Below, piece after piece: positions 45,894-57,402 of a stretch of DNA of 64,000 nt (positions are counted from its first letter, which is position 1; each line of letters opens with the position of its first letter). The notes below the pieces were generated by a model. It had not been told where the DNA came from. It did not search any database and saw only the letters and a program-made list of their open reading frames with translations. The position numbers were made by a program, and so were the translations under genes. Source of the DNA: Straminergon stramineum (Eukaryota > Streptophyta > Bryopsida > Hypnales > Calliergonaceae); contig OY987263.1 in the NCBI GenBank assembly GCA_963920665.1, positions 30,554,547 to 30,618,546 on the forward strand, read 5' to 3'.

Positions 45894-46443
45894 ACTCCTG
45901 AGGACCGAGGCACATTTTGGGCATGAATTGTGAAAAACTACCTCTTTCTAGGGCAATGAGAAGAAAATGATTTTATTTTCTTTCAAAATTCAACAAATTT
46001 GTACTAGACTACTATGGAAATGTATGGAAAATATTTCAAAAACTTTGATTATATAGATCAAAAGATTATAATGTGTGAAGTTAGACGAAATTTTTTTTTT
46101 ATCTTGCTGAGAGGGCCAAAATACTTCAACTCCTAATGCAATTTTATTTTTATTTTCTTACATTTGCATCTTTTATCATATAAATTACTTGCTACATTTA
46201 AAATTAAAGGAGGAGTTTGGCACACGTTGCTTAAAGTTGCCTAGATTGCCTCCAAAGTTCAAGGCAACATAACTTTTGATCCAAGCACCTGATCCAGAAA
46301 AAAAATTATATCCCAAATAAGGGAGTACATGTTCACACCTTGTGTCAAAATTTGAAGAACACCCGTTAAAATCTAACTTCATCTATACCTGCCCAAAAGC
46401 ACCTCCATACATTCAATGTTCATTCAATCCTTTAGGGATTAAT
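45890..46443 (-). mobile_element. TTAA-type element in head-to-head orientation, subtype III
   Basis: Begins TTAAACTCCTGAGGACCGAG, which is close to the reverse complement of the right end of 45303-45893, and ends ATCCTTTAGGGATTAA. The body is antiparallel to that neighbour: TACAAATTTG..GAATTCT versus CAAATTTGTACTAGAC, and CTTCAAACGTTGTAATC versus GATTATAATGTGTGAAG. Confidence 0.7.
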
Positions 46444-46826
46444 CTTTCATTTGAAAGTCATCACTAAATTACTATTCTAAACTGCATTGTGTAATAGGTC
46501 TTCTGAATTTTAAAAGTTTGAACGAAGCCAATATCCTTTAGTTTTAAAATTTTTTAAATCAGAAAGCAAAGTATTGTTGTTGCTTTTGCTTTAAGTTTTT
46601 TGGGGATTGGGACTGATGCTTTTCACAAAGGAAGTGCACGTCTTGCGAGAATCTTTGACTGGGGACATCAGTTCAGAGAGTTCATGGCATGAAGGGTGAG
46701 TTCAATTGCTCCTCTTTATTGTAATGAAATTGCTGACGTGTGTTGACATCAGCGCCCCAAATTCTAAACTTTGTGATGAAACACATGAGGTTTCAATCAA
46801 TTGAACAGTCAAAACTCAAAATTTAC
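46444..46826. other. Spacer, nothing recognised
   Basis: No gene or repeat is supported here. Confidence 0.4.
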
Positions 46827-47101
46827 TATGGTAATCACTTCGAAAATCGTTGGAATAAGCAAATGAGTACTATGGTTTTGATCATTAAGTTGTCGTAAAT
46901 AATTGTTGAGGGATTTCAGAATATCTTACAACGCATTTTTGGAATCTGCATGAATGAATTGTGTAAATTTTTGAAGTGCAAAAAATAGGTGTACTTGAAA
47001 TCAACCCTACACCTACAAGGATAAGAGACAAATGTCCATTTTAGGCAAAGAATTTGTAAGGGTCAATTTTGCAAAAATGTCATAATTAGATGTAATTGGT
47101 T
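46827..47101 (+). mobile_element. Family B MITE, diverged copy
   Basis: Follows the 14554 copy through GGAATAAGCAAAT, CTATGGTT, GCATTTTTGGAATCTGCATG, GTGTACTTGAAATCAACCCT, ATTTTAGGCAAAGAATTTG and CATAATTAGATGTAATTGG. The terminal repeats are degraded. Confidence 0.6.
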
Positions 47102-47429
47102 TTCAATGTGTGTTCACACTTGATGCTAACATAAGTTAGAATGTTGTGAGCTAGTAATGTCTATTTCATTGTCTTGGCATAATTTTACAACTTTGGAACT
47201 TTTCAAGTCACACACGACTTGAAACATAAATCTATAAACTAGTCTTTATTTTTGGAGCTTTGTATTGATAAATCTCACAAATCTTGGCACCCTATATTGC
47301 ACCAATTTGAAGAGATTGACAATATGTATCTTTGGATGGACTTTAGGTGCACCATTGGACTAGAATCTCATTGCTAGCGCCACCCTAACACAAAGAGTGC
47401 AACCACTTTATTGGTTTCAGAGACAACTA

Positions 47430-47745
47430 CCAAAACAACCCTTGCAAAGTTTTTTGGCTTATCAATGCCAAACTATCAATTCTTGAATGAATAGGTGCAT
47501 TTTTTTGGGTTTCTTCTGTTTCTTGAAAGTTGTACATCAAACACTTTGTCCTCAACATCCTCCTTAATTACCAGATTAAAATCAAACCAAGAAGCAACCC
47601 TTGTGAAGGACAATGACATATCAATCCCAAACTTTCAATTCTTGAATGAATAAGTACTGGCATTTTTAAAAAAAAAATTTGGTTTCTTGAAAATCGTTCA
47701 TCAAACACTTTTAGTCCTTGACATCCTCAACATCCTCCTTATGAG
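47430..47745 (+). repeat. About 160-bp tandem duplication
   Basis: AACCCTTG..CTTATCAATGCC..CAATTCTTGAATGAATA, GGTTTCTT, CATCAAACACTTT and CCTCAACATCCTCCTTA occur twice, first from about 47437 and again from about 47598. Confidence 0.75.
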
Positions 47746-48044
47746 ATTAAGGTGTGCCAATCCAATTAATTCATCAATGTAAACAAACGTTCTCAGAATT
47801 GGATTCATAACTGAAGATTGTTCCAACTTTTAAGTTACTCTTGACAGACAAGATGCGTTCATAGCTCGGAAATGAACTACAGTAAGTAATCCAGAAATGA
47901 AGGGGGTGCTACAGCATTTCATAAAATTGTCGGTATCAAGTCAGAAGTGGATTCTTTGGACCCTTGGAGGAACTAAACAGTAATTCCAAATCTCACATCT
48001 TCAGAATTTCTTTTAATATGGCCGGTCATACGAGTAAATATTTG

Positions 48045-48636
48045 TTAACCCCTAAGCACTCCAATGTCCACTTTCTAGACAATGAAGAGATTGAAACTCA
48101 AATTTCATCCTCATTACTGCTTGGATGAAAGTCATCCTAATTTGTGGAGATACTTGATCAAGTTGTTGTCCTATCTAAAGGTTGGATCTAGTGTTAATAG
48201 AGTACATATTTTTCTAAAATTATAACTGTGAAAGTATGTCAAGTAGTTGACCAAGCCAACATTGTATTGATTCTACTTCAATACTCGATTTATAAAAAAG
48301 AGGTCATAGATTTTTTTTTTGAACACAAAAAATTTCAAAAAATCGCCATATCATGCAAACCTCTTTTCAAACCCATTCCAACAAATTGTACTCAAAAAAA
48401 GATAATTATTTGCTTGTAAATGGATTTAGAAGGAATTTTTAAAATTTTCTTTTGAAATTTACCAAAAAAATGTTGGTGATAGCATTGGTGACTCTAACCA
48501 TATGGATGGAATCTAAAACTCATAGTCTTCAACTTTAATTTATATACCAATTCCAAAATATTCTTCCATATAGCACTTTAGAATGATTTTTTTCAAATCG
48601 CCAATTTTGGAGAAGCCTCTAGACTTTGAAGGGTTG
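48045..48636 (+). mobile_element. TTAA-flanked piggyBac-like MITE, subtype I
   Basis: Starts TTAACCCCTAAGCACTCC and ends CTTTGAAGGGTTGA (mutated TTAA). Its 592-bp body aligns with 18-588 from end to end, for example GGATGAAAGTCATCCTAATT and CAAGTTGTTGTCCTA. Confidence 0.65.
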
Positions 48637-50050
48637 ATCTTGATATGTCATAGCTAGCCTCCTCCCCACAATGTTTTAGTGTATTTTCAAAAACTGTAAG
48701 GTAGACAAGCTATTACGACCATGATTTGTAATTTGAATGTCTTGGGGTCAACTCAAAGAGAGTCACATATTTTTCAGAGATGTGCACATGTTTCACAAAT
48801 CAAACCCAAGTAGAATTATAATTTGATGATTAAAATTGTAATTTCTATGAATTTCTAAAGTGGTCTGCCCTAAAATTAAAAAACTGCTCATAGAGTGGAG
48901 TCATAAAGGGACTATAAACAACCTATGACTGCCAAGTCAAGTACTCAATATTCACCATTAAAAGATTCACACATTACCCCTTATTGGTATTAATATTGCA
49001 ATTTTGTCAGAAAATGAATGGATTTAGATGTTTTTTTGGACAAAATTAAGGCCAAAAGTAGGATGATAGAATTGGGTATCAAATGGATTTGGGATAGTGT
49101 ACCTTAACAAGTTAGAGTTAACTTTGGAAGGAAAGACAATGAGGATGTTATGTGCCCTACTTTAGATAGTCAACTAAACTTTGTGCATATTGAAGAATGA
49201 ATGAGTTCCACTGGATTTTTTGTGTGCAAGTTTGTTGATGCTATTTTTGCAGCAATGAGTTGAGTTAAAGACATTTAGGTGTCTTTTGATTAGATATGGG
49301 GTAGTTCATGGATTTATTAGTTTAGTTTGCAAGAATTGGTGGTAAATTTTTGGCATCACATGTGGTGTGGTAGACTTGTTTTTCACTATAGCTATTGAAG
49401 CATGGAGCTGCATGATGACGTTGAAATTTTATTGAAGATAGATGTTTTGATAGTTATCAAATCCCATTTTTCAGAATTTTAAAAAGTTCCTTTTATATTT
49501 AAAAGTCAATTTTGCTAATTTTTCACACTTTGAGGTTTGGAGGGTTTAGGTACTAGATGACTATCCAAATGTAATGATCTAGAGCTGAAATTTTTGTGGT
49601 CTATTCCCACACTAGGGAGGCATGTTTCCATGAAGGGACATCCAAAAATATATTATTTTATGTCTTCCATGTTTGTGCAAAGAAGGCTCTCTTGCAAATA
49701 CACTTCTAAACATTGAAGATGTTTTCAAGATCATTCTTTGGGTGAAATCTCATCACCATCAAGTCCTCACAAATGGCCAATTTTTAGTTTTTTTTCTTAA
49801 AAACCATGGTTGATTTATTACAAATCAAAAAGTGGACATACCCCTTTTTTGTAAAAAACTAGGACTTAGGGTTGGGGGATACAACTAAGTTTGCGTAGTA
49901 TTCAAATTTGACACTTGTCGATAGTACAATAGATATGTAGTACAATCAATGGACCAAAATTGACCAACAAGGTTTCCTTTTGATACACATAGTACAGGTA
50001 GAGCCTTTCTTAGTGCATCTTCTCTTAATTTATGATATGCAATAAGAGAG
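48637..50050. other. AT-rich spacer, nothing recognised
   Basis: No supported gene. The stretch at 48780-49090 is loosely antiparallel to 1690-1890 (for example CAAACCCAAGTAGAATTATA), indicating another dispersed repeat whose borders I could not set. Confidence 0.35.
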
Positions 50051-50982
50051 TTAACCCCTAAATGACCAACATGCGTTTTTTGGCAATATAGAAATTTTGG
50101 ACAGATACGTGTGACTAGAGATTTGCACATTTTAGGTTGATATTTTGATAGAAGGTGGGGACAAGGAATATCTTTCATATGTACAAAATTTTATGACATT
50201 TGGAAATACAAGTCAAAAGTTATGGCCTAATATGTTACTTTATTCCCCAAGTAGGTAGTCTGGGCAAATAAAAAAAAATCACTTTTTCAGAAAGAAAATT
50301 TTTAAATTGGTTAACTAGAGCTTTACATATGTGGGAAGCTTTGAATCATTCCATTTTGATCAATGAGTCAAAAGTTACAAGGAATTTTAGTTTGCGAGCA
50401 GTTATGAATTATCTACTCTAAAATAAACTCTAAAGTCCTTCATCTTACTCAATTTTTAAATATTTTTTGAAAAAAATAAATTCTTAGGATGTATATTTTT
50501 AATTTAAATATTGCAACCATTGGGATTGGCATTTTTCAATTCCATAACAAAATTCTTAACAATTTTGTATTTTGAATCATTCTTTATTTTTTTCTACTTA
50601 CTATTTTTTTCTATATGTTGTACAATTCCAAGTGATGTGAAATTTTTTAAGCTTACAAATGACTTGTCTAGGAAAAATAATTTAAAGAAGCACCACCATT
50701 TGGGACATTTTTTCATAGAAAAGTGAGCTTGTGAAGTGCAGCTGCTTGTTTTTTTGCAAGGCCCAAAAAATAATTTTAGTGAATTTGAATGCTAATATCT
50801 TGCAATCCACACGGTGGAAATTTCTGAAATTTTTACCACATGTTCTCAAGTCAGAATGATACAAGATCCTGTGGTTACATGTGTCAAAAAAAGTTTTTTT
50901 CCAAAAATTTAGTACTTGTACTAGAAATGGCAGTTTTGGAGCGTTTTTGGTGGAAACATAGTCTAGGAACTTTAGAGGTTAA
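50051..50982 (+). mobile_element. Long TTAA-type element, subtype IV (932 bp)
   Basis: The left end TTAACCCCTAAATGACC is typical and the right end AGGAACTTTAGAGGTTAA is a degraded inverse. The right half is shared with 34796-35052 and, reversed, with 61508-62460. It encodes nothing recognisable. Confidence 0.6.
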
Positions 50983-51239
50983 TGTGTAGACAGTAGGTGA
51001 GCCTACAGTTATTTAAGATGGAAAGTTAAATGTAGCGTCTCTAAATGCATAATACTTTCTTAGTGCATAGTTCCAACACCATGCACTATGAGAGGTTCTA
51101 TTTGTTCTGAGTTCCAAGACTCCAAATTTTGGCAAAATTGCTATAGAATCAACCACCAATTCTTGCAATGACCTTTATCAAAAAAATGGTTCAGTATCCA
51201 ATGTATCTCAATACTTTGAAGTCTTTTTCACTTAAAACT

Positions 51240-51640
51240 TGATTTTGACATGCATAACTATTTTTTCTCCTTTTGAGCAAACCAACAAAATGAAGCTTCT
51301 AAAGTGAAGTCTCTATTCCACTTGGAAATTTTGAAAAATCCTTAGAATAAGCAATTTAGTGAAGTTTGAAGTTGATGATCTATAACCACATTTCTCAACA
51401 TAGAGTGACAAAAAAAATTCTTTTTACCACAACATTCTACACTATAATGCACTTCTACTCAAAAAAATTTAGATTTTTTGAACTTGATTAGTATTTAATA
51501 TGAATTTCCTTCATTTTTTCTTCAAATATTCATGGTAACTTGAAATTTTCATGAAAAAAATTGAAAATTCAATGAAAAATATTTGTCATGCTATTTCATC
51601 TTTGAAAAATAAAACCAGAATGGAAGATACATAGTGAGGG
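51240..51640 (+). repeat. Dispersed repeat family E, copy 2 (uninterrupted)
   Basis: Aligns with the flanks of the TTAA element at 38760-38990: AAAATGAAGCTTCTAAAG, TTTAGATTTTTTGAACTTG, ATATGAATTTCCTTCATTT and ATTTCATCTTTGAAAAATAA. It lacks the insertion. Confidence 0.55.
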
Positions 51641-52554
51641 CCATTATTTTACTATTACATAGTTTGAATGTGTGTGTAACAAATCTCTAACAATCAATGA
51701 TACTATGACAATTGTGCTACAACCAAAGATAGTGTGACAAGTGTGCTAAATATTCTAAAATACAGTTTTACAAAAAGTCAGAATAAAGAGGTTTGAATAG
51801 AGAATTCTGTCAATTTTTCTATGATCAGTCATTTTCACCAATACAAGGTTGCTTTTGAGATTGTTCACCATTTCGAATTTGGTATAGCAAGACCTGGCCA
51901 GATATTTCGGTTCAATCTGGTGATATTTAGACCCCCAAAAGAATGACTGACGGCAAGTCAATATAGGCTGATGAAATTTGAAGTTTCACATTAAGAACAA
52001 TCATGGTACAGATGTTTGTACCTGGGCCTTGAAGAACGAATTTGAGTTCCAGGCAGTTATCTGCAGACATATACATATATATTCTAATTAGATTGATTGA
52101 TTGCTGGTTCAAGTACACGAGTGATAACCTCAACCAAATCACAGTAAGATAAGTTACGTATTGTTTTTGAGCCCAAGAAAAACCACCCGGTCAAGCTCGG
52201 TACCTTATCCGACAAAGGAACAGTGTAAAGTTTTGGAACCCATGAATGTTGAAATCGGTGAATTTGTAAAAATGGCGTGTCTCACAGCCCTCAATATTGT
52301 GACATCTGCCAAAATTGTGACATCTGCCAAGCTAGGACTGGTAAGGACTCATCAGGTTTCAGTCGTGTGACTGAAACTGCGTCAATTTCACCGGAATCTG
52401 CCATTTTAATGAGTACAAAGTTTTTTCTTCTCTAGTTCTAAGCACAAAATGAACTACAATACATCAGGACTGTGAAACTTCCAGGGAGATGTCTGCATCG
52501 TAATAGTGGCCCCTAGACTACATGTGTAATGCCCATATTGCTCCTGCTACGTAC

Positions 52555-52911
52555 GAGTATAAAGGGTTCATTGAATTTCAATGCTATTAACTTAGTTACC
52601 GGATCATTACTAAGTCACTTGTCAATTTCACTGATTGAGTCAACATCCAACAGTAGGCACTAAAGTTACTACATATGAGTATAATTAATGTTTCATTGAA
52701 GTTCGATGTTATTTGTTAGTGGATCACTAGTCACTTGTCAATTTCATAAGTCTAACTCCAACAGTGGACTCTCTGGTTACTACATTTGAGTATAATGTTC
52801 ATTGAAGTTCGATGTTGTTTGTTAGTGGATTACTAGTCACTTGTCAATTTCTTAAGTCTAACTCCAACAGTTAGGCACTAAGGTAACAGTTTCTAATTAC
52901 TAGACATGTGT
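52555..52911 (+). repeat. Three-unit tandem repeat (122 and 111-bp periods)
   Basis: GAGTATAA begins units at 52555, 52677 and 52788. Each has TTCATTGAA(T/G)TTC, TAGTCACTTGTCAATTTC and CCAACAGT. It lies ~1.2 kb upstream of the ERF gene. Confidence 0.8.
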
Positions 52912-54041
52912 TACGGTTAGTAGAACTACTCTTAATCAGCCCTTCCTTCGCGAGGGTCTATTAGAGATATGTGACTCTTCTGCTTTGAAGTTCAGGATTT
53001 TGGAGCTTTCGCACGTAAGGACCCTGGAGACACATTTCCCTGGGGTAGCAAGTAGCTAAGTTGTAAGTTTACTAGGGGCAAATGAACAATTTAGGTGCTT
53101 GCCGCTTGCGGCGTAGCGACTTCTCCCAGATCCTGGAGACAGGAGTACTTACAATGACGATGGCTTTCACAGGACAGTGACGCACTGGCTCCAATCTATT
53201 AAATTTAAAAGTGCTTGCTTCGTGAATCACCTGCACATGTCATGAAAAATGACCGCGTTAGAATTGCAGTGTGATTCATACACGCTCACAATTAATTTAA
53301 CTATTGCAGTATTAACTCCAGTAAGACATTAGAATACGACAACGATCGCTACATCTTCGGAGGTCTGAACATTGAAGCATCACCATGAGATACCGCTTCC
53401 AGAATTCTCTGCGTTGCCATTGAATGCAGTTTTGGTCATAGGATTACTAATGGGCGACTGACCATGGCATTGCCGAGTTGTGCATTCAGGATTTTCGTCT
53501 TATTACTGAAATTTCGATGCGTTTAGTTTTCTAAGACTGGATTTGACTTGCATGCAAGTGATTCAACAACACTAAAGAAGAATTTTTGTGGATTTTGTTT
53601 GACTATCCCTCGGTTTTGACTTGGGGGTATGGACCAGGTGGTGGCTATAAGTGCAAGAGTTCCATCAAAGGCTTGGCTAAAGCTTCTACACAATTTGCTG
53701 TCTTGCACACAATTCTTATAAGCTTGACTCCTGTTTGTTGTAACAGCGACGTGTCGTCTTAGATCTTGCACCTGCTTTGATTTTTGCTGCAGCTACTCGG
53801 GAGGACTCCACGGATCAGCAAGCGACCACGGCTCATGCAGAGATTGATGGAGGATGTGAAGAGTATTGTGCACTGCCCGGTATTGCGTATGTGCGGTGAT
53901 AACTTGGTCTTTCTTCAGTTGCGAGGATTGGCAATTAGTCCATAACTGTCAATCAGTTCCCGTTAACACTCCTGGCCTAGAGAAAACGACTCCGTTGATC
54001 TGTCAGTTGAGCGTTACTAACTGAGGAATTAATCAGCTTGG

Positions 54042-54043
<2 letters not shown>
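52912..54043 (+). promoter_or_regulatory. Upstream region of the ERF gene
   Basis: GC content rises from about 52920 and no open frame is supported, so this is the natural place for the ERF promoter and leader. No individual site was identified. Confidence 0.35.
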
Positions 54044-54084
<41 letters not shown>

Positions 54085-54085
54085 G
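54044..54085 (+). repeat. GA microsatellite in the ERF 5' leader
   Basis: About 18 GA dinucleotides with one interruption (GATAGAGAG) end immediately at the ATG at 54086. GA/CT tracts in leaders are common in plant genes and can bind BBR/BPC-type factors (family knowledge; role here is inference). Confidence 0.9.
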
Positions 54086-55576
54086 ATGCAGTTTCTCGGC
54101 TTGCCGACGTCTCGCAATTGCAAACAGACGGTCGACACGGCCTGGGGAAGAGAGATCGAGGAATCAAACTGGGCGGAAAATCTCAATTTGTCGCTGAAAA
54201 CACCGCAAGCTGCACGATCGGGAGCGCAATTCGAGATGCAGAGCTTCAGTTTCGCAGAAGGAAACGTCAATCATGGCTGGGATTGTGATGCGGCGTGGAC
54301 CTTTCTTGGAGATGATCATCCTAATTTCGAAGGGAAGCACTCGTCGGCGTTTCTTGCGAGCCACAATACTCAAGGGATGCCGGTTCATGAGTATAATACA
54401 AACAAGCCAGCCTCGCCAGGATGCCGGTCCAGTCGACCTCTGTCCACATTGACGCTCCCCGGCCGCTCAGAGACGATGATGCTCGCTGACCTGGCGAGCA
54501 CGCTGCAGGAGTCGACGACGCCGAGTCAATTCTTTTCCCGTCCCTTGAGTCCCTGGGGATCAAAGCGAGTCCACTGCAATAACAAGAACGATCTTCCGCA
54601 AGCTGGCGATGGCGGCGCGGTTCTACTCAATGAAAACGACATGGACGACATGTTTCTCTGCAGTTTCATCAAAAACGGTTGGCCACTTCTCTCCCCGTGC
54701 AACACCGTGAAGGAGGAGCCAAACGTCTCTGACGCGGTCTCAGCGTCCTCTCTGCCAACCGTAGCAAATGCGCCCGCTCCATTGAAGTCACAGAAATCGA
54801 CCGGAAGCTCCCGCAAAGCTCCAAGACAGACGCACCTGCATTACCGCGGCGTTCGGCAACGTCCGTGGGGAAAATTCGCTGCCGAGATTCGGGACTCCAG
54901 TCGCCACGGCTCCCGGCTATGGCTAGGAACGTTTGACACCGCGGAGGAAGCAGCGCTGGCGTACGATGACGCCGCTCTTCGTTTGCGAGGCTCCCGCGCG
55001 CTCCTCAATTTTCCGCTTCGAGCTGCAAGCGGCCGCAACGTACAGCTGCTTACTACGAGCCGACCGAAAGCCAAAGCACCAAAACCTCAGTCCGAGACTT
55101 CAAATCGCAAGAGGACGCTGGACACTGCGCAAGTGAAGGGAGATTCTGGTAGCAAGCAAGCCCGCACATCATCGGCCACCTCTAGAGCACGGGGCGAGAG
55201 CTTTTCAGCGACATCGGAGATACAGCAAGATGAAACTCGCACAGAGTCTCTTAACCAAGATGAAGCTCGCACAGAGACTCTTAACCAAGATGAAGCTCGC
55301 ACTGAGACTCTTCACCACGATGAAGCTGGCACAGAGACTTTTAACCAAGATGACGCTCGCACAGAGCATTTCATGCCAGAAGCTGTTGCGGTGTCGGAGG
55401 ACATGAAAATCAACCATTTCCTCGAGGTTTTGCTCAAATCGCCTCAAGGACAGAACGCATGGAGCTGGCCGCAGATGAACTTTTCGCCGCTGTCATTCTC
55501 CCTGCCTGCTCTGTCTCCCTCCATCAAGACGCCGAAGTCACCACTGCCGAGCTCCGTCCCGTTCTATTTGTTCTGA
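54086..55576 (+). CDS. AP2/ERF transcription factor (ERF subfamily), single exon, 496 aa
   Basis: The start is the first ATG after the GA tract (MQFLGLP); the frame is open further upstream only through the GA repeat with no ATG. A single AP2 domain spans about residues 253-311. It begins [18 protein letters not shown] and ends [10 protein letters not shown], with [20 protein letters not shown] between. The alanine and aspartate in FAAEIRD mark it as ERF type rather than DREB; the wording is closest to Arabidopsis ERF group IX. Such proteins bind GCC-box promoters in the nucleus, often in ethylene, jasmonate or pathogen responses. The N-terminal 250 residues are Ser/Pro-rich with an acidic patch ([10 protein letters not shown]), a possible activation region. 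Residues 380-429 are five decapeptide repeats (consensus [10 protein letters not shown]). Basic stretches such as NRKR may serve nuclear import. It is intronless, as usual for ERFs, and longer than most. Confidence 0.93.
   Translation: MQFLGLPTSRNCKQTVDTAWGREIEESNWAENLNLSLKTPQAARSGAQFEMQSFSFAEGNVNHGWDCDAAWTFLGDDHPNFEGKHSSAFLASHNTQGMPVHEYNTNKPASPGCRSSRPLSTLTLPGRSETMMLADLASTLQESTTPSQFFSRPLSPWGSKRVHCNNKNDLPQAGDGGAVLLNENDMDDMFLCSFIKNGWPLLSPCNTVKEEPNVSDAVSASSLPTVANAPAPLKSQKSTGSSRKAPRQTHLHYRGVRQRPWGKFAAEIRDSSRHGSRLWLGTFDTAEEAALAYDDAALRLRGSRALLNFPLRAASGRNVQLLTTSRPKAKAPKPQSETSNRKRTLDTAQVKGDSGSKQARTSSATSRARGESFSATSEIQQDETRTESLNQDEARTETLNQDEARTETLHHDEAGTETFNQDDARTEHFMPEAVAVSEDMKINHFLEVLLKSPQGQNAWSWPQMNFSPLSFSLPALSPSIKTPKSPLPSSVPFYLF
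55223..55372 (+). repeat. 30-bp coding tandem repeat, five units
   Basis: Units of 30 bp (AACCAAGATGAAGCTCGCAC type) encode (N/Q)(Q)D(E/D)(A/T)RTE(T/S)(L/F). Units two and three are nearly identical and the others diverge. It lies downstream of the AP2 domain. Confidence 0.9.
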
Positions 55577-55854
55577 TCACCAATTCGCTCCTCCTCTAGT
55601 CTAGCTTCCCAATCCAGTTTCAAACCTCCTTTTTTCCATGCACAAACAATTTCGTCTTCAAATTCTGAAGTGCAGTTTGAGTGACGACACGCCCGTTAAG
55701 CAGCATCTTATTGCAAGGTGCACCCAAATATGAATTTAGCTAATCACGTGATTCTGGTCATACGATTCTCTCCTACTTGTGCTCATATTTGGGGATTCAT
55801 AGCCTCGTATGCATTTGTAGTATCAGGATGCAAATGAGTCTTACAATAGCAGTA

Positions 55855-56520
55855 TGGGTTTTGAGCTTCGATCGTGGTCAAGATGGACATAGAATGCATG
55901 CATTAGCAAAGGCTTCCTAGAGATTCAGATTGTTTGTTCAATCTCTTGTGAAAATCTTGCACAAATGGATGCATTACTTTGGATATCACGTGCACATCTC
56001 ATGGAAGTTCAAGAGTACTCTGAAGGGGTGGGGTGGGGATCATTAGAATCGATCATGGATTCATGGTGTGGTGCATGATCTCTGGAATACACCCACTTGT
56101 TTGTGTACCTCTCTTTTCTTTTAATGAAAATTGTTTATTTGCAATTGTGGATCTTCACCAAGTTTGACTTCATTTTGGTGACATTCAAGCAGTTGGGCAT
56201 TGTGGGTTTTGAGCTTTGAATTGTGGTCAAGATAGACTTTGAATGCAATTCTAGTGCTCACATGCTTCAATCCCTTCCTAGAGATTCAGAATGTATGTTC
56301 AATCTCTTGTGATGATCTCTTCCATAAATTAAGATCTTCCATGAATTTGGGATATCTCAAATGCGCACATCACCTGCAAGTCCACGAATGCTCAGATTGC
56401 GTTTCATTTCATCAGAATTGATCAGGGCTTCATGGACGATGCATGATCTGATGAATACACCCATTTGTTTGAGTTGTGTCCCTTTTTGTTGGCACAGGAC
56501 TGAAGCCAACGGGAGGAAGC
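55855..56520 (+). repeat. 348-bp tandem duplication downstream of the ERF gene
   Basis: GGGTTTTGAGCTT(C/T)GA at 55856 recurs at 56204. The two units share TCCTAGAGATTCAGA, GTTCAATCTCTTGTGA, GGATATC, GAAT(C/T)GATCA, GCATGATCT and AATACACCCA(C/T)TTGTTTG. A third partial unit may start near 56725 (TTGCAATTGAGGATCTTCA). Confidence 0.75.
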
Positions 56521-56934
56521 TTTGCATTGACAGACAGAACCTACTGTGAGGAAGTTTGAGTAGTATCTTACTTGAAAACAGAGCCACATTAAACAACAAA
56601 ACAGAATTGAAAAAAAAAAGAGGGTTACTATTCCTTACATGTTGTTCCTGGTTCCATTGATTCCTAATGCTACAAGGACAGAGTCACTTGTAGCATAATT
56701 GCTTGTTTAAATGCGAAGTCAGTTGATTTGCAATTGAGGATCTTCAAAGAGTTCTACATCATTATGAGCATCATTCACTTGGTTTGTGTTTCCAGATTGT
56801 GTTGTCATTGCAAATAGTTGTTGATTCGTAGTTTGTTGCTTTTCAATCAGTTGAGCAACCTATGGGTTTTCATTTGTTGTTTCATGAAATAGCAGACATT
56901 AAATATAACAAATGAGATTGGTGAACCCTCAACA

Positions 56935-57195
56935 AAGAGAACTCTACCTGAAATTGTCCAAATAAGCATTTGACCACGGTTCCTCTCATTCCAATGCCCA
57001 AATTTTATTGGGTCTTGTTACAAGTTAGATGGTGCTTCCAACAAGGTTTGCTTAGCATGGACTCCATATGAATAATCGGCAAATTTTCAAAGAGCTGAAA
57101 ATAAAAATAGGGGTATCCAAATCAACCCTAGCTCTCTCATATTTAAGAAAGAGTTGGTTAGAGTTGGTTTGAGGAATCGGCGTTATCACACCTTA
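56935..57195 (+). mobile_element. Family B MITE, diverged copy
   Basis: Contains CTACCTGAAATTGTCCAAAT, AATAAGCATTTGACCACGGT, TGGGTCTTGTTACAAG, TGGACTCCATATGAATAA, CCAAATCAACCCTAG and GAGTTGGTTTGAG in family order. It ends TATCACACCTTA. Confidence 0.6.
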
Positions 57196-57402
57196 CGTTG
57201 GCAAGTTTTGGTACTGAAAGGAAATCTTCAATTCAGCACATTGAATTTCCTGTACAATTTGATGGAATTCCATAGCAGTGGCAAGGGATGACGTACAAGA
57301 AAGGACGCTCAACTACCTTACCTCCACAAGTTTTGGTACAGAATGGGGAATCTTCAATCCAGCTCGAGCATTGAATTTCCTGTACAGTTTGATAGACATT
57401 CT
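57191..57402 (+). repeat. 125-bp-period duplication
   Basis: CCTTAC at 57191 and 57316 begins two units sharing CAAGTTTTGGTAC, GGAATCTTCAAT, CATTGAATTTCCTGTACA and TTTGATGGA/TTTGATAGA. The first unit adjoins the right end of the family B element. Confidence 0.7.

Noticed and set aside
54038..54085. Extension of the ERF frame upstream into an Arg-Glu repeat
   Set aside because: The upstream part begins at a non-ATG codon and translates only the GA microsatellite. The first in-frame ATG is at 54086.
53977..54270. Reverse-strand open frame with a serine-leucine run
   Set aside because: It is the antisense of the GA microsatellite and the ERF N-terminus; no independent support.
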